Positions 1-6,068 are shown, counted from the stretch's first letter. The stretch: 10,860 bases of DNA from Anaerolineae bacterium (GCA_016927095.1 JAFGNI010000275.1:1-10860), one strand, 5' to 3'. Translations and numbers: made by a program. Notes: generated by a model from the letters alone, not told the origin.

Positions 1-536
1 ATAACGGCATCGTCGTCTACCGCGACCATGACCACATTCATGCCCACCAACCTGATGGCATATTCCACTATCTAGCGAAACAACTCGGTTGGCTGGAATA
101 CCAAATACCCGGTGAGGGACACGCCCCCGCATTCAAGCTGCCAGAGACCACGCTGGGAGAACTCGTTCAACACGTGAAAACGGCCATGGGACTAGAGACA
201 ATACGCTATATTGGCAATCTGGACGCGCATGTGACCACAGTAGGTTTCTGTGGCCATCTACTGCCCAACGCGAGTACAAACTGGAGCAACAACGCGCAGG
301 TCGCGGCCTCGTGGAAATACGACGTCGTCATCCCCGGGGAAATTGTGGAATGGACGCTGCCGTCATACATTCAGGACGCTGCAATGCTCGGTCACGCGAA
401 GGGCACGATCATCCCCGGACACTTCATGCAGGAAGAAGCCGGGATGAGATGGGCTGTGGAATGGCTCCGCCCTATCACCGGTGACGAGTTGCCGATAACC
501 TTCGTTTCGGCAGGGGATATGTTCAGATATCTGTAA
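1..536 (+). CDS. NIF3/DUF34-family dinuclear metal-binding protein, 3' part only
   Basis: The 5' end lies outside the window; the reading frame is open from base 3 and ends in TAA at 534-536, giving about 177 visible residues. The C-terminal half has the NIF3 layout: a beta-strand region with VGFCG, then a VIPGEIVEW strand with the family's G-E turn, a helix (YIQDAAMLGHAKG) and the IIPGHFMQEEAG segment, whose His and Glu match the C-terminal metal ligands (G-H-x-x-x-E). The segment YRDHDHIHAHQPDG near the left edge is very His-rich and resembles the His-containing insert region of the family. NIF3 proteins are hexameric two-metal proteins of poorly defined biochemistry, often annotated as GTP cyclohydrolase I type 2-like; a defined reaction cannot be assigned. 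It converges on the tRNA operon with 52 nt between. The metal-binding fold is well supported, the function is not. Confidence 0.75.
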   Translation, partial: NGIVVYRDHDHIHAHQPDGIFHYLAKQLGWLEYQIPGEGHAPAFKLPETTLGELVQHVKTAMGLETIRYIGNLDAHVTTVGFCGHLLPNASTNWSNNAQVAASWKYDVVIPGEIVEWTLPSYIQDAAMLGHAKGTIIPGHFMQEEAGMRWAVEWLRPITGDELPITFVSAGDMFRYL

Positions 537-588
537 CCAGCCGGTACAAAGCAGATGAACAACGAGGGCGAAACGGTGACGACTAAAG

Positions 589-661
589 TGGGCCCACCAG
601 GATTCGAACCTGGAACCGACCGGTTATGAGCCGGCTGCTCTAACCGTTGAGCTATGAGCCC
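589..661 (-). tRNA. tRNA with CAU anticodon (Met, or Ile2 if lysidine-modified)
   Basis: Read on the minus strand, the 73 nt fold into a full cloverleaf: acceptor GGGCTCA pairing with TGGGCCC (one T-G wobble), D stem GCTC/GAGC, anticodon stem GCCGG/CCGGT, loop CTCATAA with anticodon CAU, T stem CCAGG/CCTGG with loop TTCGAAT, discriminator A. The CCA tail is not encoded, so it must be added enzymatically. The acceptor begins with a G1-C72 pair, so this is not an initiator tRNA of the usual mismatched type. Elongator Met and Ile2 (CAU changed to lysidine-AU by TilS) cannot be separated by eye. It is co-transcribed behind tRNA-Gly with only 6 nt between the mature ends. Confidence 0.95.
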
Positions 662-667
662 CAAGAG

Positions 668-738
668 AGCGGGCGACGGGAATCGAACCCGTATCTTTAG
701 CTTGGAAGGCTAAGGCTCTACCATTAAGCAACACCCGC
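668..738 (-). tRNA. tRNA-Gly (UCC)
   Basis: Minus-strand cloverleaf of 71 nt: acceptor GCGGGTG/CGCCCGC (one T-G wobble), D stem GCTT/GAGC, anticodon stem TTAGC/GCTAA with loop CTTCCAA and anticodon TCC, T stem ACGGG/CCCGT with loop TTCGATT, discriminator T. No CCA is encoded. It is the first gene of a two-tRNA operon, with its 5' end about 12 nt downstream of a TATAAT box, so the 5' leader removed by RNase P would be only a few nucleotides. Confidence 0.96.
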
Positions 739-749
739 ATACGATCCGC

Positions 750-777
750 ATTATACCATAGCCAAAGCGTTAATCAA
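750..777 (-). promoter_or_regulatory. Extended -10 sigma70-type promoter of the tRNA-Gly/tRNA-CAU operon
   Basis: On the minus strand: TTGATT (777-772), a 16-nt spacer, and a perfect TATAAT (755-750), preceded by TGG, i.e. an extended -10 (TGn). Predicted transcription start is near 743, about 5 nt before the mature tRNA-Gly end. It lies in the 49-nt gap between the response-regulator stop and the tRNAs, so the tRNAs need not depend on read-through from the two-component operon. Confidence 0.8.
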
Positions 778-787
778 CAGCCCGGCA

Positions 788-1450
788 CTACCCCAACTGG
801 TCGAGGAACTTCTGCAGGCTGTGGCGCACGGCGTAGGCGGCGGCTTCGGCACGATTCGTCAGGTCCAGCTTCGACAGGATACTGCTGACGTAGTTCCGCA
901 CGGTGCCCTCGCCCAAGAAGAGCTCCTTGGCGATCTCTTTGTTGGTGTAGCCCTTGGAGACCAGGCTCAAGACGCGCAATTCCTGCTCCGTGAGATCGCG
1001 GAAGGCCGCTGCCTGCTCCTGTCGTGTTGCCTGCCGCACCCGCGCCAATACGCGCTGGGTCACCGCCGGGTCGAGCAGCGCGTCACCCTCTGCCACGCGG
1101 CGGACACCCGTCACGAGCTCCTCACCGCCGCCCTGTTTGAGCACGTAGCCGGCAGCGCCGGCGCTGATCGCGTCGAAGAGCATCTCGTCTTCGGCATAAG
1201 AGGTCAGCATGATCACGGCGACATCGGGCAGCTGCTCCTTGATCTCGCGACAAGCCTCAATCCCGCTCTTGCCGGATAACCGGATGTCCAGAACGACCAC
1301 ATCCGGATGGTGCAGCAGCGTCTTCTGCACCGCCTCATCCGCCGAGGCCGCTTCATCCACAACGATGAAGTCCTCCTGGCTGCTCAAGAGCGTCTTCAGC
1401 CCCAGGCGGACCACCTCGTGATCATCGACTACCAGAATTCTGTATGTCAT
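788..1450 (-). CDS. NarL/LuxR-family DNA-binding response regulator
   Basis: This 220-residue cytoplasmic protein is the output partner of the kinase encoded just upstream. Residues 4-118 form a receiver domain: acidic pair D9/D10, phospho-acceptor D55 in VVVLDIRLSG, switch threonine T83 in MLTS, and K105 in GYVLK. Residues 152-212 form a GerE/LuxR helix-turn-helix (LTEQELRVLSLVSKGYTNKEIA, then GEGTVRNYVSSIL), with the conserved pattern in which phosphorylation promotes dimerisation and DNA binding. The start ATG lies 13 nt after the kinase stop, with AAGGTAGG overlapping that stop as ribosome site, so the two are co-transcribed. Closest family style is LiaR/DevR/NarL; the regulon is not deducible here. 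The palindrome in the operon leader is a candidate autoregulatory site. Confidence 0.95.
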   Translation of the reverse strand: MTYRILVVDDHEVVRLGLKTLLSSQEDFIVVDEAASADEAVQKTLLHHPDVVVLDIRLSGKSGIEACREIKEQLPDVAVIMLTSYAEDEMLFDAISAGAAGYVLKQGGGEELVTGVRRVAEGDALLDPAVTQRVLARVRQATRQEQAAAFRDLTEQELRVLSLVSKGYTNKEIAKELFLGEGTVRNYVSSILSKLDLTNRAEAAAYAVRHSLQKFLDQLG

Positions 1451-1463
1451 GACTTTACCTACC

Positions 1464-2825
1464 TTATGTATAGGGAACGGATAGATGATAGGTCACGCCG
1501 GCGTCCGGCGCGCTCTCGATACGCAGTGTTCCCTCCAACAGCCGCGCACGCTCCCGGATGTTACGGAGCCCATAGCCCTTGCTGATCAGCAGCTGCTCCA
1601 TCCCAATCCCGTCATCCGAGATCGTCAGATCCAAGGCGTCTTCGCCGTAGGTCAACTGCACGCTGACACACTGCGCTCGCGCGTGCTTTGCCGTGTTAGT
1701 CAGCGCCTCGCGCGCAACCTGAAAGATGTGGCGGCGGCGCGTGATCGAGTGGATAGGGCGCGGTTCACCGGTCACCTCCAACTCGGTCTCCAGCAGCGTG
1801 TTGATGTGAAAGTCCCGCAACAGCCGCTCAATCCCGGTCTGCAGGTCGTCATCGGCGATGTCACTGCGCAGGTCGAAGATATAGCGCCGGATATCCTGAA
1901 TGGTGCTGTTCAGGTTGTCGATGACACGCCCAATCTGAGCTTGGGCCCGCTCGGGGTCTCTGGGAAGAACAGCCTGGATACTCTCCAACAGCAAGCTGGC
2001 GGCATAGATGGATTGGATAATGCCATCGTGAAGCTCGCGCCCGATGCGTTCCCGGTCGTCCGCCAATGCCTGCAGCCGCTCAATCCCCTCGACCCACTGC
2101 TCAATCTCGCGCTGCACCGTCGTCAGAGATTGCACGATGCCATAGGTCATGGCAGCCCCTACCAGCGCCCAAACCCACCCGGCGAGGCCCTCGTTCAGAG
2201 CGCTGACATTGAGATGCCTTGCCAAAAACGTGAGCGGTCGCAGCACGATCACAATGTTCAAGAGCGCGAAGATCCCCATCGAGATCTCCACCACGTGCAG
2301 ATAGGGCCGGATCCGGAGCCGCAGGGAGCTGTCCAAGGACTGATAGCTCTGTCGACGCAGCCCAATCGCCGTCAGCAGGCTACCCGGCAACGCCAGCGTG
2401 ATGCGCATCAGCGTCTCCGCCGTTGGCGCCAGTCCCGTCCAGTGAGGCCAGAGGCTTACCACGGCGATCGCATAGGGCACCACCCAGGCCAAGACGATGC
2501 CGGTCAGCCAAGACCTAAAGCGCCTGGTGTAGGTCTCTTCAGACATCATGGTCTGGAGGCCAAAAGCCAGGAGATAGGTATAGCCGACGCCCAGGATCAC
2601 AGGCCGCACAAAAGGGGGCAGGCTACCGGCACCGGGCACCAGCGACACGAAGAGCGTGGTCCACGCATACACCGCCTCGCAGGTCGCAAACATCCCCAAC
2701 CAGACCAGGTGTCGCGCCAACAGAATGCGGCGGCTGCGATAGTGCAGAAAACGAATCGTGAGGCTAAGCGTGAAAAAGACCAGCCCATGGCAGAAGCGGC
2801 CCAACACAGCCAGAATCGTCATCAC
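1464..2825 (-). CDS. Membrane sensor histidine kinase (HisKA_3 / NarX-DesK type)
   Basis: The 453-residue protein senses an unknown cue and phosphorylates the response regulator encoded next. Residues 1-235 hold about six or seven hydrophobic segments (for example 40-62, 72-92, 106-126, 176-197, 213-232) with no large extracytoplasmic loop, suggesting sensing within or near the membrane. A linker helix (236-258) leads to the HisKA_3 dimerisation helix DDRERIGRELHDGIIQSIYA with phospho-acceptor H266. The HATPase_c domain follows: N box REALTNTAKHARA (N377), G1 box DDGIGM (404-409), G2 box GYGLRNIRERA (417-427). An in-frame TAG at 2834-2832 limits the start to GTG 2828, ATG 2825 or ATG 2822; the ribosome site is weak (TAGGT). 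Promoter, palindrome and possible leader peptide lie upstream. The membrane part matches no sensor family I recognise. Confidence 0.93.
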   Translation of the reverse strand: MMTILAVLGRFCHGLVFFTLSLTIRFLHYRSRRILLARHLVWLGMFATCEAVYAWTTLFVSLVPGAGSLPPFVRPVILGVGYTYLLAFGLQTMMSEETYTRRFRSWLTGIVLAWVVPYAIAVVSLWPHWTGLAPTAETLMRITLALPGSLLTAIGLRRQSYQSLDSSLRLRIRPYLHVVEISMGIFALLNIVIVLRPLTFLARHLNVSALNEGLAGWVWALVGAAMTYGIVQSLTTVQREIEQWVEGIERLQALADDRERIGRELHDGIIQSIYAASLLLESIQAVLPRDPERAQAQIGRVIDNLNSTIQDIRRYIFDLRSDIADDDLQTGIERLLRDFHINTLLETELEVTGEPRPIHSITRRRHIFQVAREALTNTAKHARAQCVSVQLTYGEDALDLTISDDGIGMEQLLISKGYGLRNIRERARLLEGTLRIESAPDAGVTYHLSVPYT

Positions 2826-2845
2826 GACCTACACAACCGAGCCCT

Positions 2846-2905
2846 TCATCCAACAAGACACAGAACCGCGCCTCGATCTCTGGCCATTCGCGCCATCCGC
2901 GCCAT
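2846..2905 (-). CDS. Possible 19-residue leader peptide ahead of the kinase gene
   Basis: Reading toward the kinase, an ATG at 2905 opens a frame MARMARMARDRGAVLCLVG ending in TGA at 2848-2846, 20 nt before the kinase ATG and in a different frame. An AAGGGA sequence (2916-2911) sits 5 nt before the start, a plausible ribosome site that overlaps the right arm of a palindrome. The triple MAR arises from a 9-bp direct repeat. It lies inside the predicted mRNA leader. It may equally be chance; I see no homologue by eye and no attenuator-type codon run. Confidence 0.25.
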   Translation of the reverse strand: MARMARMARDRGAVLCLVG

Positions 2906-2906
2906 C
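2889..2906. repeat. Short tandem direct repeat CGCGCCATC x2
   Basis: Two exact copies of a 9-bp unit (2889-2897 and 2898-2906), with a diverged third copy just to the left (GGCCATT, 2883-2888 region). They lie in the kinase-operon leader and produce the repeated MAR codons of the possible leader peptide. Too short to assign a function. Confidence 0.5.
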
Positions 2907-2914
2907 CACGTCCC

Positions 2915-2930
2915 TTAGTGCACGCACTAA
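2915..2930. promoter_or_regulatory. Perfect 16-bp palindrome in the kinase-operon leader (candidate operator)
   Basis: TTAGTGCACGCACTAA has 7-bp perfect arms around a 2-bp centre. It lies about 40 nt downstream of the predicted kinase transcription start. Such symmetry fits a dimeric regulator; LuxR-type regulators commonly bind sites of this size. In the RNA it would also form a 6-bp stem with a CGUG tetraloop that overlaps the AAGGGA before the possible leader peptide. Confidence 0.45.
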
Positions 2931-2974
2931 CTGCGCACGGTGAGCGCTTTCACAGGGGAAGTTACGTTGCATGC

Positions 2975-3002
2975 AGTATACCATGGCAACAAGCGTTATC
3001 AA
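2975..3002 (-). promoter_or_regulatory. Extended -10 sigma70-type promoter of the kinase/regulator operon
   Basis: On the minus strand: TTGATA (3002-2997), 16-nt spacer, TATACT (2980-2975), preceded by TGG (extended -10). The predicted start is near 2968, giving a leader of roughly 140 nt before the kinase ATG. The sequence from the -35 box to the -10 box closely resembles the tRNA promoter at 750-777. Confidence 0.75.
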
Positions 3003-3061
3003 ACGTTGCGCCCTCTTGCAAAGTCGCCGCAATATGCCAGGTGCCCACCCCCTTCCCGTCC

Positions 3062-3093
3062 GCGCCCAAGGGCTTTCCGAAGGCCTTGGGCGC
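3062..3093. repeat. 32-nt hairpin repeat, copy 1
   Basis: Perfect 10-bp arms GCGCCCAAGG and CCTTGGGCGC enclose a 12-nt centre that can extend by CTT/AAG with a TCCG tetraloop. No T-run follows on either strand, which argues against an ordinary terminator. The right half (from 3077) begins the 97-bp tandem repeat. Confidence 0.85.
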
Positions 3094-3136
3094 TTGAAAA
3101 CAAGCCACCTGCACTTGTGGCGGGCCCGACACAGCA

Positions 3137-3168
3137 GCGCCCAAGGCCCACAGAAGGCCCTTGGGCGC
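3137..3168. repeat. 32-nt hairpin repeat, copy 2
   Basis: The same 10-bp arms as copy 1 (GCGCCCAAGG / CCTTGGGCGC) enclose CCCACAGAAGGC. It belongs to the first 97-bp unit. A lone right half of the element follows at 3174-3190, where the second unit begins. Confidence 0.85.
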
Positions 3169-3233
3169 AACGACCGAAGGCCTTGGGCGCTCGGAGACAA
3201 GCCACCCGCGCTTGCGGCGCTCACACAACGGCA

Positions 3234-3265
3234 GCGCCCAAGGCCCGCGGAAGGCCCTTGGGCGC
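3234..3265. repeat. 32-nt hairpin repeat, copy 3
   Basis: Identical arms enclose CCCGCGGAAGGC, differing from copy 2 by two A-to-G changes. It ends 17 nt before the -35 box of rarA, so a cruciform or bound protein here would touch the upstream promoter region. Confidence 0.85.
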
Positions 3266-3282
3266 AACGGTCCTCAGAGATC

Positions 3283-3310
3283 TTGATTGATGGACTGTCC
3301 AGGTTATACT
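3283..3310 (+). promoter_or_regulatory. Sigma70-type promoter of rarA
   Basis: TTGATT (3283-3288), 16-nt spacer, TATACT (3305-3310). The predicted start is around 3316-3317, only about 4-5 nt before the rarA ATG at 3321, so the message would be nearly leaderless; no ribosome site is visible in that space. Confidence 0.75.
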
Positions 3311-3320
3311 TGAATACTGT

Positions 3321-4649
3321 ATGGATTTGTTTAGACACAGCCGGCAGGAAGAGATCGAAAGAGAGGCCCCGCTCGCTGCCCGTATGCGCCCACAGACGCT
3401 CGATGAGTTCGTCGGGCAGGAGCATATCATCGGCCCGGGGCGGCTGCTACGCCGTGCCATTGAGGCCGACCGGCTCTTCTCCTCCATCCTGTTCTGGGGT
3501 CCCCCCGGTGTCGGGAAGACCACCCTGGCAGCGGTCATCGCGAACACCACGCACGCCCATTTCGAGACGCTCAATGCGGTATTGGCCGGCATTGGCGATC
3601 TGCGCAAACTCGTGGACGCAGCGCGAGAGCGCCGGGCGATGTACGGGCAGCGAACGCTGTTGATGGTCGACGAGATCCATCGCTGGAACAAAGCCCAGCA
3701 GGATGGCCTGTTGCCGGTGGTGGAGGACGGCACCGTCACCCTGATTGGTGCGACCACGGAGAACCCCTATTTCTCGATCATCTCGCCCTTGCTGAGCCGC
3801 TCACGCATCTTCCGCTTCGAGACCCTCGACATCGACGCGATCGAGGACCTGCTTATGCGGGCACTGGCAGACGAAGCGCGGGGCTACGGCAAACGCAAGA
3901 TCGTTCTCGAGGAGGATGCGCGCTACCATCTGGCGACCTACGCTGATGGCGACGTCCGCACGGCATTGAATGCTCTGGAGTTAGCGGTAGAATCAACGCC
4001 GGCGGATGACGAGGGCACCATTCATATCACGCTGCCCGTCGCCGAGGAGTCAATTCAGCGGCGTGCGATGCAATATGACCGGGCCGGAGACGAACACTAC
4101 AATACGGCGAGTGCCTTCATCAAGTCAGTCCGGGGCTCCGACCCAGATGCTGCACTTTACTATCTGGCGAAGATGGTGCTGGCCGGCGAGGATCCAAGGT
4201 TCATCTTTCGACGTCTGATCATCCTGGCGGCGGAGGACATTGGCTTGGCGTCCCCGATGGCCATCTCGGTGGTCATGGGATGTGCCCAGGCTTATGAGTG
4301 GGTAGGGATGCCCGAAGGGCAGTACCACCTCGCCGAGGCGACACTCTATCTGGCGACCGCGCCCAAGTCCAACTCGACGGGGGCCTATTGGCAAGCTCGC
4401 AGCCACATCGAAGCTGAGGGATATCGCCCGCCCCCGCTCTACATCCGGGACCAGAACACCCTGTTGCGCGACGAACGAAGCCAGGCCAAGTACAAGTATC
4501 CCCACGATTACAAGGGCGGGTGGGTCGAGCAGCGCTATTTGCCGGACGGCGTCGCTGGGGGCTGGTACCAGCCTAAGGAGAACGGGTACGAAGAGCGCAT
4601 CGCCGAGTTTATGAGAAGAATACGGGAGCAGAGAGGGAGCTCGTCATAA
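3321..4649 (+). CDS. rarA: Replication-associated recombination protein A (RarA/MgsA), AAA+ ATPase
   Basis: RarA is a cytoplasmic clamp-loader-related AAA+ ATPase that acts at stalled or damaged replication forks, interacting with SSB and DNA ends. The 442 residues cover the full family length. The N-terminus MDLF and EAPLAARMRPQTLDEFVGQEHI are diagnostic. Seen motifs: Walker A GPPGVGKT (60-67), Walker B LLMVDEIH (113-120), sensor 1 GATTENP (143-149), sensor 2 region GDVRTALN (210-217), and the C-terminal tetramerisation region with AAEDIGLASP (303-312), KSNSTGAYW (349-357) and YPHDYKGGWVEQRYLPD. The start is set by the MDLF match, although no Shine-Dalgarno precedes it; the promoter -10 box lies only 10 nt upstream. 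A small variation is HRWNK where HRFNK is usual. The gene downstream is 40 nt away and probably co-transcribed. Confidence 0.97.
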   Translation: MDLFRHSRQEEIEREAPLAARMRPQTLDEFVGQEHIIGPGRLLRRAIEADRLFSSILFWGPPGVGKTTLAAVIANTTHAHFETLNAVLAGIGDLRKLVDAARERRAMYGQRTLLMVDEIHRWNKAQQDGLLPVVEDGTVTLIGATTENPYFSIISPLLSRSRIFRFETLDIDAIEDLLMRALADEARGYGKRKIVLEEDARYHLATYADGDVRTALNALELAVESTPADDEGTIHITLPVAEESIQRRAMQYDRAGDEHYNTASAFIKSVRGSDPDAALYYLAKMVLAGEDPRFIFRRLIILAAEDIGLASPMAISVVMGCAQAYEWVGMPEGQYHLAEATLYLATAPKSNSTGAYWQARSHIEAEGYRPPPLYIRDQNTLLRDERSQAKYKYPHDYKGGWVEQRYLPDGVAGGWYQPKENGYEERIAEFMRRIREQRGSSS

Positions 4650-4689
4650 CGAAGGCCGGCAACTACGCAAGACAATGCGGAGATATCAC

Positions 4690-5202
4690 ATGAATGACCC
4701 CATTTCCAATAGAGTCAGCCAGATCCTGACCGAGTCTGTGCACGTCTTGGTGCCGTTGGAGGACGTGTATGACCAGCTGGCCAATGAAGGCTTGATGGTG
4801 TGGATGACGCCCGAGCTCCTCGAGCAACTGCTCACCGTCGATGGGCGTTTCGAGGTCTACGAAGGGCTGGCGGACTCAGAGCTATTCAATCCTCTGATCC
4901 AGTCGGAGCTTCGGGCGCGCGGCCTTCTGGGCGGCCCTCTGGTCCTGCTGCGGGAGCGAGCGTCTACGACCGAGGAAGTGATGCTGGACATGCTGCTCCA
5001 CCTGCAGGAGATGAATCAGGCTCTGGAGACCGCGTGGCAGCTTCGCCCGCAGGACAACCCAGAGATCGAGGCGGAACTGCTCAACCTGCTGATGATGGGA
5101 GATATGCTGGAGCGCGAGATCAAGCGCGCACTGCAGACCGGTAGTATCGTCATTGATCTGGACATCGCTGACGAGGCGCCACTGGACTTTGGCAAGAACT
5201 GA
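4690..5202 (+). CDS. Uncharacterised acidic protein downstream of rarA
   Basis: I do not recognise this 170-residue protein. The ATG at 4690 is chosen because GGAGA (4679-4683) lies about 7 nt upstream; an in-frame ATG at 4675 has no such site. No signal peptide or membrane segment is visible. Residues about 8-60 (helix, VPLEDVYDQLANEG, helix PELLEQLLT, then DGRFEVYEGL) have the helix-helix-helix-strand rhythm of a winged-helix domain of the HARE-HTH/RpoE-delta sort; this is only a resemblance. Residues about 94-150 are a long, Glu/Leu/Met-rich helical stretch that could form a coiled coil or helical hairpin, with an acidic tail. It starts 40 nt after rarA and is followed by a terminator-like hairpin, so it is the last gene of the rarA transcript and may work with RarA or simply share its promoter. 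Confidence 0.8.
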   Translation: MNDPISNRVSQILTESVHVLVPLEDVYDQLANEGLMVWMTPELLEQLLTVDGRFEVYEGLADSELFNPLIQSELRARGLLGGPLVLLRERASTTEEVMLDMLLHLQEMNQALETAWQLRPQDNPEIEAELLNLLMMGDMLEREIKRALQTGSIVIDLDIADEAPLDFGKN

Positions 5203-5233
5203 GTGCTGTCGCACGCAGACGTCTAGCCGTGAC

Positions 5234-5266
5234 AACGGGGAGGTGATTCCGCCTCCCCGTTCTTGT
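5234..5266 (+). terminator. Rho-independent terminator-like hairpin after the rarA operon
   Basis: AACGGGGAGG (5234-5243) pairs perfectly with CCTCCCCGTT (5252-5261) around an 8-nt loop, followed by the weakly U-rich CTTGT. It lies 32 nt after the stop of the preceding gene. The left arm and loop also contain GGAGGTGAT, a perfect 9-nt anti-SD complement, so the structure could instead govern translation of the next gene. Confidence 0.55.
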
Positions 5267-5269
5267 ACC

Positions 5270-6064
5270 TTGAGCCGGCCTCATCGGGGCAGTGCCCTCG
5301 CAGCGCCGTCGCTGATCGGGCTGGTCCTCCTGGTGCTGCTGTCCGCCGCGTGCAGCCGGCGTGCCACCGCGCTGGATCGGATCCAGGAGACCGGACTGCT
5401 CCGCGTCGCCGTGGATCCGGCCTTTCCCCCCTTTGAGTCCGTCAATGACGCCGGGCAGATCGTCGGACTCGACGCCGACCTGGCGACCGCGTTAGCGCAG
5501 GGGCTAGGGGCCGACGTCCACTTCGTGACCACGGGTTACGATGCGCTCTACGACGCCTTGACCGTGGGGCACGCTGATATCATCGTATCTGCCCTCTACC
5601 CAGACCCGAGCCGGACGGCGGCGTTTGCGTTCAGCCGGCCCTACTTCAATGCCGGCGACGTGCTGGTCGTCCCCAACGGATCCGGCATCGCCGGTGCAGC
5701 GGACCTAGCCGGGACCACCGTCGCCTGCGTCTTCGGGACAACGGGGCATATGGCTGCGCTTGAATGGCAGGCCTCACTCCAGCCGGCCCCTGCGTTAGTC
5801 ACCGTGGACAGTCCCGTCACACTGACCACGACGCTGCAGGATGGCACCGCAGATGCCGTGATCCTTGACCACGTCAGCGCCCAAATGGCTGCGGGCAACG
5901 CCCCATGGCTGCAGATTCTGTCCCCGCCGGTCACGGACGAGCCCTACGTCATCGCGTCACGGCAGGAGGATGCCGACCTGATGGCTGCGCTGGACACCAT
6001 CCTAGAGGAACTGGAGAGCGACGGCACACTGGATACGCTGATTGAGGACTGGATGCAGCCCTAG
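5270..6064 (+). CDS. Amino-acid-type solute-binding lipoprotein (SBP_bac_3 family)
   Basis: This is the extracytoplasmic receptor of an ABC-type polar amino-acid importer or a related sensor. From the proposed TTG start the 264 residues begin with a short basic n-region (RPHR), a hydrophobic core ([10 protein letters not shown]) and a lipobox-like LSAAC with C28 as lipidated cysteine. The mature part shows the family hallmarks: [35 protein letters not shown], a [21 protein letters not shown] strand-helix pair, [12 protein letters not shown], and [10 protein letters not shown] toward the second lobe. Start choice is uncertain: TTG 5270 gives the best signal peptide but no close ribosome site, GTG 5243 lies inside the hairpin, and an ATG at 5153 would overlap the previous gene by 50 bp. 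No permease or ATPase gene adjoins it, so substrate and partners are unknown. Confidence 0.85.
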   Translation: MSRPHRGSALAAPSLIGLVLLVLLSAACSRRATALDRIQETGLLRVAVDPAFPPFESVNDAGQIVGLDADLATALAQGLGADVHFVTTGYDALYDALTVGHADIIVSALYPDPSRTAAFAFSRPYFNAGDVLVVPNGSGIAGAADLAGTTVACVFGTTGHMAALEWQASLQPAPALVTVDSPVTLTTTLQDGTADAVILDHVSAQMAAGNAPWLQILSPPVTDEPYVIASRQEDADLMAALDTILEELESDGTLDTLIEDWMQP

Positions 6065-6068
6065 GGCT

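Larger units (their letters stand above)
3077..3270. repeat. 97-bp tandem duplication, two copies (3077-3173, 3174-3270)
   Basis: The period is exactly 97 bp. Each unit is the right half of a hairpin (18 nt), a 43-nt spacer, a complete 32-nt hairpin, and AACG. Between the copies the half-hairpin is identical (18/18), the full hairpins differ at 2 of 32 bases (both in the loop region), while the spacers differ at 13 of 43. Thus the arms are conserved much better than the sequence between them. It lies upstream of rarA and is not transcribed by either predicted promoter. Confidence 0.85.
2826..3320. other. Divergent intergenic region between kinase operon and rarA
   Basis: This 495-bp stretch has no convincing full-length gene. 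From left to right it holds the kinase leader with a possible 19-codon reading frame, a perfect 16-bp palindrome, the kinase promoter (minus strand), about 55 bp without recognisable features, three copies of a 32-nt hairpin inside a 97-bp tandem repeat, and the rarA promoter. Open frames that cross it on both strands encode only repetitive Pro/Gly/Arg-rich peptides dictated by the repeats. Confidence 0.8.

Noticed and set aside
1485..2918. A 477-codon plus-strand open frame lying opposite the kinase gene
   Set aside because: It is longer than the kinase frame, but its product is a low-complexity His/Gln/Arg/Pro-rich string with no motif, whereas the opposite strand carries complete kinase H, N, G1 and G2 boxes. 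It is a GC-rich antisense shadow.
3062..3270. CRISPR array
   Set aside because: Only two full periods, with hairpin units of 32 nt but similar (30/43) rather than unique spacers, one half-repeat, and no cas genes; it is a diverged tandem duplication.
2829..3425. A 198-codon minus-strand frame across the intergenic region into rarA
   Set aside because: It overlaps the conserved start of rarA in antisense, and its repeated Gly/Leu/Arg peptides are produced by the hairpin repeats.
4357..4366. GCGCCCAAG within rarA as a fourth copy of the hairpin arm
   Set aside because: Only one arm is present, in conserved coding sequence (the TAPKSNS motif), so it is a chance match.
4675..4689. Earlier ATG at 4675 for the gene after rarA
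   Set aside because: It lacks a ribosome site, while the ATG at 4690 has GGAGA at suitable distance, and that GGAGA would lie inside the coding region of the longer form.
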